Shown in pieces: positions 25,648 through 33,942 of a DNA stretch of 64,000 bases. The DNA is taken from positions 641,351 to 705,350 of the forward strand of contig NZ_JAKWFK010000001.1 in NCBI RefSeq assembly GCF_029522115.1, in the 5' to 3' direction. The translations under genes were made by a program, and so were the position numbers. The first letter of the stretch is position 1. Each line of letters opens with the position of its first letter. The notes under the pieces were generated by a model. The model did not search any database. It was not told the origin of the DNA and saw only the letters and a program-made list of their open reading frames with translations. The DNA comes from Trinickia sp. Y13. GTDB lineage: Bacteria; Pseudomonadota; Gammaproteobacteria; Burkholderiales; Burkholderiaceae.

Positions 25648-26828
25648 GCATGGTCACCGCTGCCGCCCCCGCTTATTCATTGGGCCAACTCGTCCGATAC
25701 ATGTTGCGCCTCGGCACATTCGGCTTCGGTGGGCCGGTCGCCCTTGCGGGCTATATGCGGCGCGATCTCGTCGAACGTCTTGGCTGGATATCCGAATCGG
25801 ACTTCAAGGAAGGCCTCGCGCTGGCGCAGCTTGCTCCCGGTCCGATGGCTGCGCAACTCGCGATCTATCTCGGCTTCGTCCACTACCGGATTTTGGGCGC
25901 GACGCTCGTCGGGTTCACCTTCGTCTTACCTTCGTTCGTGATGGTCGTGGCGCTCGGTTGGGCCTATGCCCACTTCGGCGGCCTATCGTGGATGCAGGCG
26001 GTGTTCTACGGCGTGGGTGCGGCCGTGGTTGGCATCATTGCCATGAGCGCATATAAGCTCACGACGAAGACTGTCGGCAAAGACAAGCTGCTGTGGACGA
26101 TCTTTCTCACGCTTGCCACCGTCACCTTCATGACGGAATCGGAGATTGCGTGGCTATTCATTGCCGGGGGGCTAGTCGGCTGGCTCTGGCGCGCTCCGCC
26201 GAAGTGGCTGCATAAGGGGGGCGTGAATGCCCTCGCGGCCGCGAACTTAGCTGCGGCAAGCGGCATTGCCGCTGGGCTCGACTGGCCGCTCCTTGCTCAG
26301 ATCGGCGCGTTCTTCACGAAAGCGGGCGCATTCGTGTTCGGCTCGGGGCTTGCCATTGTCCCCTTCCTTTACGGTGGCGTCGTGACCGAGCATCACTGGC
26401 TCAACGATAAGCAGTTCGTCGACGCTGTCGCGGTTGCCATGATCACACCGGGACCGGTCGTCATCACCGTTGGCTTTATCGGCTACCTCGTCGCGGGGCT
26501 GCCGGGTGCCGTGGTCGCGGCTCTTGGCACGTTCCTGCCGTGCTACCTCTTCACGGTGATCCCCGCGCCGTACTTCAAGAAGTACGGTCGCCTACCCGGC
26601 GTCAAAGCATTTGTCGACGGTATTACCGCGGCGGCAGTCGGCGCCATTGCGGGCTCGGTGATCGTGATCGCCAAGCGTTCGATCGTCGATGTCCCGACCC
26701 TCGCCATTGCCCTCGTGACAATCGCCCTGCTGTGGCGTTTCAAGAGACTTCAGGAACCGGTCGTCGTCACGGCGGCAGCACTGCTGGGGCTTGTTGTTTA
26801 TCCGCTTATCCATTCGCACGCTATCTGA
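25644..26828 (+). CDS. chrA: ChrA, chromate efflux transporter (long, two-domain CHR family)
   Basis: This 394-residue membrane protein is made of two homologous chromate-transporter halves. Half 1 begins LRLGTFGFGGPVALAGYMRR with EGLALAQLAPGPMAAQ; half 2 has KAGAFVFGSGLAIVPFLYGG and AVAMITPGPVVITVGFIGYL. These FGGP and PGP motifs are the family signature. An AGGGGG Shine-Dalgarno at 25632-25637 is correctly spaced for the TTG at 25644, which overlaps the chrB stop; an ATG at 25650 is the alternative. It exports chromate by a proton-motive-force-dependent route, giving resistance. Confidence 0.92.
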   Translation: MSMVTAAAPAYSLGQLVRYMLRLGTFGFGGPVALAGYMRRDLVERLGWISESDFKEGLALAQLAPGPMAAQLAIYLGFVHYRILGATLVGFTFVLPSFVMVVALGWAYAHFGGLSWMQAVFYGVGAAVVGIIAMSAYKLTTKTVGKDKLLWTIFLTLATVTFMTESEIAWLFIAGGLVGWLWRAPPKWLHKGGVNALAAANLAAASGIAAGLDWPLLAQIGAFFTKAGAFVFGSGLAIVPFLYGGVVTEHHWLNDKQFVDAVAVAMITPGPVVITVGFIGYLVAGLPGAVVAALGTFLPCYLFTVIPAPYFKKYGRLPGVKAFVDGITAAAVGAIAGSVIVIAKRSIVDVPTLAIALVTIALLWRFKRLQEPVVVTAAALLGLVVYPLIHSHAI

Positions 26829-26988
26829 CGGAACACGTTCGAGCGAGCGAATCGGCGGACGCGACACAGGATGACCGACCGTGCGGCTTATAACTTGATC
26901 GGGGTGCTCGATATGAAGCACGTCGACGGACGGCCAGCATTGCTTGTAATGAAGGCACGGTGCTCGAACCGTGAACGGTCTTGTGTCT

Positions 26989-28050
26989 TCAGTGCCGATG
27001 GCGGTGATGAATATCGGGGAAATGCGCATGCGAGTGCGTAATAGGCAAATGCACGTGCGGATGCGTATGCGGTTCGTCGCCCTCGTACGGGAAGTCGTGC
27101 GTATGCTGATGATGCGCGTCGTGGCGATGCCGGTGCGTGTGCTCGAGCCGCTCGTGCGTATGCGCATGCTCGTGGAGTTCGCGCACATGCAACCACACGC
27201 CCAGCGCCATCAATCCCGCGGCGATCCAAAACGTCATCGAAGGCAACTCGGGCCAAAGGACGAACGACAGGGCCACGCCGAATAGCGGTGCAACGGAAAA
27301 GTAGGCGCCCGTGCGCGCGGTCCCTAGATGCCGCAGTGCGATGACAAAAAGAACGAGGCTGATGCCATAGCCGGCGAGCCCGGTGAGCATGGCGGCGCCC
27401 ACCGCCCCGATAGAGGGCAATGCCGCCCCGGTTGCGAAGGCGATCGCAAGGTTGACGGGACCGGCAATCAAACCTTTTAGGCATGCGATCGTCATTGCAT
27501 CGTTGGCGGACACCTTTCGCGTCAGGTTGTTGTCGATCGCCCAGCACAGGCATGCACCGAAGATCATCAGGGCGCCGACGGGAATGGCCATCTGACCGGG
27601 GCGCCACGAGAGCAGGACGCCGCCCGCGACAATGGCGATCATGCCGAGCAGTATCTGGCTGTCCACGTTCTCGCGGAAGACGACCCAAGCGATCACCGCG
27701 GTCATCACGGCTTCGAGGTTCAGGAGCAACGCACTGGTGGCTGCCGGCGTGCTCGTCAAGCCGAGCATGAGCAATGCCGGGCCGGCGACGCCGCCGGCGA
27801 GGATCGCGCTTAGCAGCCACGGCCATTCGGCTCTTTGGATGCGATGCCGGTTCGAGCGTTGTGCGCGGGGGCGCCGCACGCTCCGCGCAACGATGCCGAT
27901 ACCCAACCCGAGCCCGCTGCCGAGATAAAACAGACCGGCCACGAGGAAGGGCGACATCGAGCCCAACAGCGCTTTGGCGAGCGGCGTGGCGGCGCCGAAC
28001 AAGGCGGCTGCGGTTAGGGCGGTCAGTATCGCGGTGGGGCGTGTATGCAT
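26989..28050 (-). CDS. EamA/DMT-family transporter with histidine-rich C-terminal tail
   Basis: This 353-residue protein has ten predicted membrane helices in two EamA repeats (starts at AALFGAATPLAKALL and GALMIFGACLCWAIDNNL). After the last helix there is a tail of about 65 residues packed with histidines (HTHRHRHDAHHQHTHDF, HTHPHVHLPITHSHAHF), looking like a metal-binding extension. It follows the NiCoT gene on the same strand by 41 bases, so they are probably one operon. Metal-linked export or a metal chaperone-like role is inferred. The ATG at 28050 begins MHTRPTAIL; an in-frame upstream start at 28107 would add a basic, non-conserved leader. Confidence 0.82.
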   Translation of the reverse strand: MHTRPTAILTALTAAALFGAATPLAKALLGSMSPFLVAGLFYLGSGLGLGIGIVARSVRRPRAQRSNRHRIQRAEWPWLLSAILAGGVAGPALLMLGLTSTPAATSALLLNLEAVMTAVIAWVVFRENVDSQILLGMIAIVAGGVLLSWRPGQMAIPVGALMIFGACLCWAIDNNLTRKVSANDAMTIACLKGLIAGPVNLAIAFATGAALPSIGAVGAAMLTGLAGYGISLVLFVIALRHLGTARTGAYFSVAPLFGVALSFVLWPELPSMTFWIAAGLMALGVWLHVRELHEHAHTHERLEHTHRHRHDAHHQHTHDFPYEGDEPHTHPHVHLPITHSHAHFPDIHHRHRH

Positions 28051-28091
28051 GGCATGGGGCAGGGGATGAACGAGCGTCGCGTGTCCTCGGC

Positions 28092-29177
28092 TTAGGGAAG
28101 CTCGCATGCAGTGCTAGCCGGTTCCGAGTGAACCTCCAACTTTTCGAACCGCTTCCACTTATAAAACGCGGCCGAGAGCAACCAACTGATGAGTAATACG
28201 CCGATGATGGCGTAGCCGATCATGCCGAAATTGCTGTTGAGCCTGCCGATCAGATTCCATAGGCCGCCAGTCAAATGCCGCGTGTCGGCGACGAGGCCAA
28301 GGGCCTCGACGCTCGCTACCAGCAGGGCGATCACGACGGATATCGCTGTGATGGTGATGTTGTAGTAAAGCTTGCGGATCGGGTTGACGAAGGCCCAACC
28401 GTACGCCCCCAGCATGAGCACGCTGTCGGTGGTGTCGATCAGCGTCATGCCCGCCGTGAAAAGCACGGGAAACACCAAGATCGACCAAATAGGCATGCCA
28501 TGCGCAGCGCTGGCGGCAGACATGCCGAGCAAGCCGACTTCGGTCGCGGTGTCGAAGCCGAGTCCGAACAGCAAGCCGAGGAAGTACATGTGCCAGCTTC
28601 GGGTAATGAGTCGAAACAGTGGACGGAAAATGCGCGCGAACAATCCGCGGCCGGCGAGCAGGACGTCGAGGTCTTCGTCGACATAGGGTTCGCCGCGTCG
28701 AACCCGCTTGAATGCGCGAATCACCGATCGCAAGATGGTGAGGTTCATCAACGCGATCGCGACGAGAAACAGCGTGGACGCCGCCGTGCCGATCAACCCA
28801 CCTATGTGTTTGAACCCGGCCATTTTGGTTTGCAGCGCGACGGCCGTGGCCGCAATGCCGACCGAAGCGAGCACGACGATGGTCGAATGCCCGAGCGAAA
28901 ACATCAGGCCGACCGTAATGGGCCGCTTGCCTGCCTGCATCAGTTTGCGCGTCGCGTTATCGATGGCGGCGATGTGATCGGCGTCCACGGCGTGTCGGAG
29001 ACCGAAGGAATAGGCCAGCATGCTGGTGCCCATCAGCAACGGGTAACGCTGAAAAGCGGCGAAGGCCCATAGCCACGCACCCGCGTTGAACGCGAGCAGA
29101 AGGAGATAGAGGCCGGTGATTTTCCTCGTTAGCTGACCCTGTTCGTCGCCAAACAATGTCTTGACCAGACCGGCCAT
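28092..29177 (-). CDS. NiCoT-family nickel/cobalt permease (HoxN/NixA type)
   Basis: This 361-residue, eight-helix permease has the NiCoT signatures: RHAVDADHIAAIDNATRKLM in TM2, FSLGHSTIVV in TM3 and LFGLGFDTATEVGLL in TM5. These residues line the Ni2+/Co2+ path. It lies upstream of the His-rich DMT transporter in the same orientation. No cobalamin, NiCo or other riboswitch-like structure was evident in the short 97-base region before it (29178-29274). Ni versus Co preference cannot be read. Confidence 0.9.
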   Translation of the reverse strand: MAGLVKTLFGDEQGQLTRKITGLYLLLLAFNAGAWLWAFAAFQRYPLLMGTSMLAYSFGLRHAVDADHIAAIDNATRKLMQAGKRPITVGLMFSLGHSTIVVLASVGIAATAVALQTKMAGFKHIGGLIGTAASTLFLVAIALMNLTILRSVIRAFKRVRRGEPYVDEDLDVLLAGRGLFARIFRPLFRLITRSWHMYFLGLLFGLGFDTATEVGLLGMSAASAAHGMPIWSILVFPVLFTAGMTLIDTTDSVLMLGAYGWAFVNPIRKLYYNITITAISVVIALLVASVEALGLVADTRHLTGGLWNLIGRLNSNFGMIGYAIIGVLLISWLLSAAFYKWKRFEKLEVHSEPASTACELP

Positions 29178-29274
29178 GGATGCTCCGTGATAGATGCCGT
29201 GATAGACGAGGACGCGCGGCCGAGCAGCCGCAGCCGCGCCGGCTCGATGGTGCTGATGATACCGGCATCGGCGG

Positions 29275-30522
29275 TCAAGCGACGGTGTCGGGCAGCGCGA
29301 CCAGCCGTGCGGCGGACGATCGCAAGATCACGAGCGCCTGAGTGGCGAAGGCGAGGGCCGCCACGAAGAGGCAAGGCTTGGCCCCGGCTGCGCCTGCGAG
29401 CATCGCGCCGATCAATGCGCCGAGGGGGCGGGCGCCATAGGTTGCCGTGCCGATCAGCGCGGACACGCGTCCGAGCATTGCCTCCGGCGTGATGGCTTGG
29501 CGCAGCGTCGTCGAGCCGATGACCCACAGTATCGGGCCGACGCCGAGTTGAAAATACGCGGCGGCGGCTAGCCACGGCGACGGGACGAACACGGTGGCGC
29601 AAAGGGTCAACGAGGCGGCCAATCCGCACAGCGGCCCGACTACGATGACCTGGCCGAATCGCAAGCGCGCCATCACGCGCGGCGCCACGAGGGCGCCGGC
29701 GATCATCCCGGCGCCGTACGCGGCCAACGTTACGCCGACCCAGGCTGGCGAAAGCCCTAGCCGATGGCTGGCGTACGGGACGTAGACGGCTTGTATGACG
29801 AAAAAGCCGAGATTGAAAAAGATAGCGGTCAGCGCGATGGCCCTGAGCAACGGGTTGCCCGCGACGAAGGCCGCGCCTTCGCGCAGTTCCGATGCGAACC
29901 TTCGACGTCGGTTCGGCGCACGTGCAGGCTCGACGATGCCCGCGAGCAGCAGCGCGGCGCAAGCGGAAAGGCCGGCTGCGACGAGGAACGCGCAGGCGCC
30001 GCCGATCATGCCTACCAGCAAGCCGCCGAGCGCGGGCCCTGCCGAATACGCCACGCTGCGCGCCAATTCGGTCCGGCCGTTGGCTGCCGCCCAGGCGCGG
30101 CGTTGGACGAGCGCGGTGATCAGCGACGGCGCCGCGACGTTGTAAGCGACGGTGCCGCATGCGCCGATGAATCCGCATGCGGCGAGCACAGGCAAGGAGA
30201 GCTTGCCGAAGACGACGGCTGCGAACACGGCGAGCAGGGCCGTGCAACGCACCGCCTCGGCGCCGGCCATGAGCTTCTTGCGCGATGCTTGATCGGCCCG
30301 CACGCCGAGCACGATCGAAAACAGGAGGAACGGCAAGGTTTGCGCGGTTTGGAGCCAACCGGTCTGGCCGGCTCCCGCGCCGAGCGCGAACACGGCGACC
30401 ATCGGCGTTGCGGCGAGGCCGATCTGCTCGGCCGATTGCGCGGCGAGGTTGGACCAGGCCAATCGATGAAAGGCGGGCGACAGATCGGTGGTGGACGGCT
30501 TGATGGCGCTGTGAACCGGCAT
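29275..30522 (-). CDS. MFS transporter, MFS_3/EntS-like exporter
   Basis: This 415-residue, 12-helix major facilitator belongs to the MFS_3 type (enterobactin exporter EntS and relatives). Hallmarks are FHRLAWSNLAAQSAEQIGLA in TM1, VRADQASRKKLMAGAEAVRC after TM2, and GRTELARSVAYSAGPALGGLL. Substrate is unknown. It is upstream of, and on the same strand as, the nickel/cobalt genes with a 97-base gap, so it may be a separate unit. It is divergently placed from nothing obvious; the T6SS phosphatase gene lies 141 bases away on the same strand. Confidence 0.82.
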   Translation of the reverse strand: MPVHSAIKPSTTDLSPAFHRLAWSNLAAQSAEQIGLAATPMVAVFALGAGAGQTGWLQTAQTLPFLLFSIVLGVRADQASRKKLMAGAEAVRCTALLAVFAAVVFGKLSLPVLAACGFIGACGTVAYNVAAPSLITALVQRRAWAAANGRTELARSVAYSAGPALGGLLVGMIGGACAFLVAAGLSACAALLLAGIVEPARAPNRRRRFASELREGAAFVAGNPLLRAIALTAIFFNLGFFVIQAVYVPYASHRLGLSPAWVGVTLAAYGAGMIAGALVAPRVMARLRFGQVIVVGPLCGLAASLTLCATVFVPSPWLAAAAYFQLGVGPILWVIGSTTLRQAITPEAMLGRVSALIGTATYGARPLGALIGAMLAGAAGAKPCLFVAALAFATQALVILRSSAARLVALPDTVA

Positions 30523-30663
30523 GAGGAATAGCCCGTTGTGGAAAGTTCGATCGGGCTATGGTCGCCGCCGCCGGTGTGCCGGACTAGCGGATTCTTGCGG
30601 TTTCGTTGCGGGCGGTGGAGACGAGGAACACGCGCGTTTCGGTCGTGAGCCTGTGCCGCTTGC

Positions 30664-31419
30664 CTACGCCAACGCGACCAAGGTCGCATGCTCGGGATGC
30701 CCGATCCACACTACGACGGCCGAGTAGTTGTCGGCGCGCGGCGCGATCCTCGCATGACGCGATGCCTCATGCTCGAGCAGCCGAGCCCAGTCGTCGGCGG
30801 AATGTACGATGCGCAAGGTGCGTTCGAGCGTGCGCTCCGACACCAGTTGCCAAAAACCGTCCGTGCAGAGAATGAACGCGTCGCCATCGACGAGCGGCAG
30901 GATCCCGCTCTCGCTTGTCGAAAGCGGGCCATGCATGCCTAGCGCTCGATGCAGCAGGTTTGGGTTCACGCCATCGACGGCCAATCCGGCATCGCGCATT
31001 TGCTGCGTGACGCTGTGATCGGACGTGCGTTCCGCAAGCGCACCATGCCTGAACCGGTACAGCCGGCTATCGCCGACATGCAACCATTGCGCGCGCGCAT
31101 GCAGCCGATCGATGAACAACACAATGACGGTCGCGCTCATGTTCGCATGCGACGGATCACGCCGCTGCCCTGCGGCGATGGCATCGCACGCCGCTTGCAC
31201 GCATGCGTGCGCCGTTTCTCGCGAGAAGGTATCGGCTTCGCTCCAATGCGCGATGATCGCCGCTACCGCTCGCTCGGCGGCGACGTCGCCGCCTGGCATG
31301 CCGCCGGTGCCGTCACTGACGACGAAGCAAGCGCGATCGGCGTCGATTCGATATCCGACGACGTCTTGGTTGCTCGGTCTTGCGCCTGCGCACGAGAAGT
31401 GCGCGCAGGACACGTGCAT
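30664..31419 (-). CDS. pppA: PP2C-type Ser/Thr phosphatase of the T6SS (PppA-like)
   Basis: This 251-residue PP2C-family phosphatase has the metal-binding motifs NQDVVGYRID (motif 1), FVVSDGTGGMPGGDVAAE (motif 2, the DGxGG signature), LHVGDSRLYRFR and LCTDGFWQLVS. The ATG at 31419 is preferred; a TTG at 31425 overlapping the end of the FHA gene is the alternative. In T6SS clusters PppA opposes the kinase PpkA by dephosphorylating the FHA protein. Here the kinase is encoded at 41016-42938 and the FHA protein is immediately upstream on the same strand. Confidence 0.88.
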   Translation of the reverse strand: MHVSCAHFSCAGARPSNQDVVGYRIDADRACFVVSDGTGGMPGGDVAAERAVAAIIAHWSEADTFSRETAHACVQAACDAIAAGQRRDPSHANMSATVIVLFIDRLHARAQWLHVGDSRLYRFRHGALAERTSDHSVTQQMRDAGLAVDGVNPNLLHRALGMHGPLSTSESGILPLVDGDAFILCTDGFWQLVSERTLERTLRIVHSADDWARLLEHEASRHARIAPRADNYSAVVVWIGHPEHATLVALA

Positions 31420-31421
31420 CG

Positions 31422-32648
31422 TCAACTGGCGCCGGCGTTTTCACGCCGCGTGTGATAGGTCTTCACTTCCTCGTCGTAGGCATTCAAGAAGGCCTTGCCG
31501 AACACGGCGCCGAAATCGTCTTCCACCGCGAGGGTCATCTCGCGGTGCAACCGCGTGAAATTGCGCCATAGCGAGGCTGCACGCAGCACCGGTAGCGCGC
31601 GTTCGAGCCGGTTCGGCGCCCCCGCGCGCGCGGCCATCCGCTCGGGGGAAGATCGGGCCAGCAGATCGATGAGTGCCGCCCGCATGCCGGCCACGATCGC
31701 GATCTGATGTGCGTGCAGGTCGTGGAACGCGTCCTCTACGGCGCTCGAGGGTGTCATGAACCCAGGGAACGGCAGACCGAACATTTGCTTGAGCGCCGCG
31801 CTGCCGTCAGGGAGCAGTTTGAGCGGGTTGTTCTCGCGATCGAGCAAAATCGTCATGTCGGCCTTGACTTCTCGCTTCAGAATGCTGCGCGAGGAAAGCA
31901 GTTCCACGGTGCCGTTGGCGAACAGCGACAGCAGTTGCCCAGCCGTTTTCAATTGATCCGTCGACCAATCGCACGCAACTCGATCAAGCCCCGCGCCATG
32001 TAGGAACGCGGCAAGCAGTGCATCGGCTTCGCGCCGGGTCGCTGGTGCTTGCGGCGTCGAGGGGTCCGGCGCGCCGACATGTCTTTCATACGCGGTGCCG
32101 GCGCCGTTGCCGTCTACGGCATGTTGCGCCCCGGGTGGCGTCCGAGCCACCGGCTCAGAGGGAGCCGGGACCTGCGTAGGGTCGTCGACCGGATCGGCAC
32201 TGTCCGGCGAAGGTGCATCTTGCGCTGCGGCTGGCATGAACAAAGCGAGCGGATCGGTGGGAATCGTGCGCGGTGCATCCTCGTTTGCCGCACGAGCGCG
32301 CGATGCACGGGCCGTGGGCGCCTCGTCCCGATGAGGCGAATCCCAATCGGCTCTCAACACGTATGGCCCGATGCGGATCGCATCTCCGGGACGAACCACA
32401 TGCTCTTGTGCGCAGTCGAGCGAGACGTCGTTGATCTGCACGAGGGCGACACTGCTCAAATTCTTCAGCTGGCAATGTGTGCCATCGGTTTGAAGCAAGG
32501 CCTGCAAGCGCGAAATGCGGCGCGTCTCGTCAGGAAGCACCAACTGATTGTCGGCATTGCGGCCGATCGTGCCGCCCGGCGGCAGGAACTCGACGGAAGT
32601 CTTCGATTCGGCGGGTTTGCCGGCGTATTCGATGACGGTCAGTTGCAT
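31422..32648 (-). CDS. tagH: T6SS-associated FHA-domain protein (TagH/Fha type)
   Basis: This 408-residue protein has an N-terminal FHA domain (about residues 20-110, with GGTIGRNADNQLVLPDE and ISRLQALLQTDGTHCQLKNL) and a Pro/Ala-rich linker (about 115-195). The C-terminal type VI FHA-associated domain contains FLHGAGLDRV, KADMTILLDRENNPLK and AVEDDFGAVFGKAFLNAYDE. The ATG at 32648 (MQLTVIEY) replaces a TTG four codons upstream. Phosphorylation of Fha by PpkA and dephosphorylation by PppA control T6SS assembly in Pseudomonas. The pppA gene follows directly, separated by two bases. Confidence 0.88.
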   Translation of the reverse strand: MQLTVIEYAGKPAESKTSVEFLPPGGTIGRNADNQLVLPDETRRISRLQALLQTDGTHCQLKNLSSVALVQINDVSLDCAQEHVVRPGDAIRIGPYVLRADWDSPHRDEAPTARASRARAANEDAPRTIPTDPLALFMPAAAQDAPSPDSADPVDDPTQVPAPSEPVARTPPGAQHAVDGNGAGTAYERHVGAPDPSTPQAPATRREADALLAAFLHGAGLDRVACDWSTDQLKTAGQLLSLFANGTVELLSSRSILKREVKADMTILLDRENNPLKLLPDGSAALKQMFGLPFPGFMTPSSAVEDAFHDLHAHQIAIVAGMRAALIDLLARSSPERMAARAGAPNRLERALPVLRAASLWRNFTRLHREMTLAVEDDFGAVFGKAFLNAYDEEVKTYHTRRENAGAS

Positions 32649-32694
32649 AAGTCGTCCCAAGAACGAAAGGTTCGGGGTTACGGCGGCCGTTACG

Positions 32695-33084
32695 TCAGGA
32701 GCCTGTGCGCTGGCGCGCGGCTTCGAATGCCGGCCCCCAGATCGGGTGTCCCTTTTCGGCGTTCGATAGATCGAACTTCGGATCGAGACGAAGCGCCTTC
32801 TCGAACTCCGAACGACACATCGAAACCCGCCCCGTAACGCAGTAGCTGAATGCCATTAGCTTGTGCGCCTCGACTTGTGTTCGACGGTCCGAGTCGGTTA
32901 CCGCGTCGCTGTTGCGCAAGAGTCGGATCGCGCGCGCGTAGTCGCCCGACGCGAACGAGGCCTGCGCAGCCTGCAGTGTTTCGTCTGCGGCGCGCTGCGT
33001 AGGCGACGCAGTCGAGCAGGCGGCAATTCCCGCGAAAAGGCATGCAACGCCCAACAGCGTGCAACGATGCCGCGCATTTACCAT
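32695..33084 (-). CDS. TPR-like lipoprotein of the T6SS locus
   Basis: This is a 129-residue lipoprotein. The signal peptide ends in the lipobox IAAC (residues about 19-22), followed by a TPR-like repeat (AQASFASGDYARAIRLLRNS). AAGGGA five bases before the ATG at 33084 supports the start MVNARHR. The mature protein should sit at the outer or inner membrane facing the periplasm. Similar lipoproteins accompany some Burkholderiales T6SS clusters, where they may assist the TssJLM complex or its signalling. It is divergent from tssJ and is first in the fha-pppA unit. Confidence 0.7.
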   Translation of the reverse strand: MVNARHRCTLLGVACLFAGIAACSTASPTQRAADETLQAAQASFASGDYARAIRLLRNSDAVTDSDRRTQVEAHKLMAFSYCVTGRVSMCRSEFEKALRLDPKFDLSNAEKGHPIWGPAFEAARQRTGS

Positions 33085-33182
33085 GAAATTCCCTTTTTGC
33101 TCCATGGCTGTATTAATACTCACCTACGAATTTTGGTGGGGTGTATTTGAGAAAGTTTGCATTTCTTCGAGTGTTGCTTCGG

Positions 33183-33211
33183 TTGCTGCACAATTTCAAT
33201 TGAACTATAGT
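33183..33211 (+). promoter_or_regulatory. Sigma70-like promoter of the tssJ operon
   Basis: TTGCTG (33183-33188) and TATAGT (33206-33211) are spaced by 17 bases in an AT-rich part of the divergent intergenic region 33085-33405. A promoter here would give about 190 bases of leader before tssJ. No sigma54 -24/-12 pair with GG...GC spacing was found in this region on the plus strand. Nothing else was seen in the gap. Confidence 0.5.
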
Positions 33212-33405
33212 CTACTCACTTTCCGATCGAGGAAGTAATCAAAACGCCAAACGAATAATGTAAGGGGCGGATCACGCTCTTTTCGTCAAATGCTGAAATA
33301 TCGGCGCAGGGGTGCCTGAAATAGGGTCTCGCCTCGGCCTTGGGCGCGTTCGTGTTCGCGCTGGGATGTTCGATGTTCTCATCTCGATCGGAACCGCGAA
33401 TCGAA

Positions 33406-33942
33406 ATGGCTCAATTATTTACTTGGAACGGCATATGCAGGGTTTTTGTTCGTCCTTCATTTTGCGTCGTATTGTTGCTATTAAGCGGATGCGCCGAAAC
33501 CGAGAAATCTCTTCCGGTGCCATATTCGGTGACATTCGAAGCGGCAAGCGATGTCAATGTCGATAGCCAGAGAAGACCTGCGCCCGTTGCCTTGCAGCTA
33601 TTTCGGCTGAGGTCCAGCGATGCATTCGAGCGCGCCGGTTTTTTCTCGTTGCAAAACAAGCCGGCGGATGCGCTGGGCGGCGATCTCGTCGGCGCCGACA
33701 GGTTGATTCTGCGCCCCGGCGAATCGCGCACCCTTCGCTATACGGGAGACGAATCGGTGCGCGAGTTGGGCGTCGTCGCCGGTTTCCGCAACCTGGAAAA
33801 GATGCGCTGGAAGGCGGTCATTGCGTTGCCGTCACCGCGGCAAACGAACCTCTGGAAGTTTTGGCAACTGCCGCCACGCGAGATGCACTTCGTCGTCGTC
33901 CTTCGCAAGGATGGCGTCGACACGCAAACCGGGAATCGATAG
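33406..33942 (+). CDS. tssJ: TssJ, T6SS outer-membrane lipoprotein
   Basis: This 178-residue lipoprotein has a hydrophobic leader (RPSFCVVLLLLSGC) whose lipobox LLSGC marks the acylated cysteine. The mature part has the SciN/TssJ beta-sandwich (PAPVALQLFRLRSSDAFERA, ILRPGESRTLRYTGDES, LGVVAGFRNLEK). TssJ anchors the TssJ-TssM-TssL membrane complex in the outer membrane. The ATG at 33406 begins MAQLFTWNG and gives a proper n-region; a start at 33340 would extend it by 22 residues. It leads the plus-strand T6SS operon and ends two bases before tssK's ATG. Confidence 0.9.
   Translation: MAQLFTWNGICRVFVRPSFCVVLLLLSGCAETEKSLPVPYSVTFEAASDVNVDSQRRPAPVALQLFRLRSSDAFERAGFFSLQNKPADALGGDLVGADRLILRPGESRTLRYTGDESVRELGVVAGFRNLEKMRWKAVIALPSPRQTNLWKFWQLPPREMHFVVVLRKDGVDTQTGNR

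Noticed and set aside
29178..29274. Possible metal riboswitch before the nickel/cobalt permease gene
   Set aside because: The 97-base gap is too short and shows no cobalamin, NiCo or Mg riboswitch core that I could recognise.
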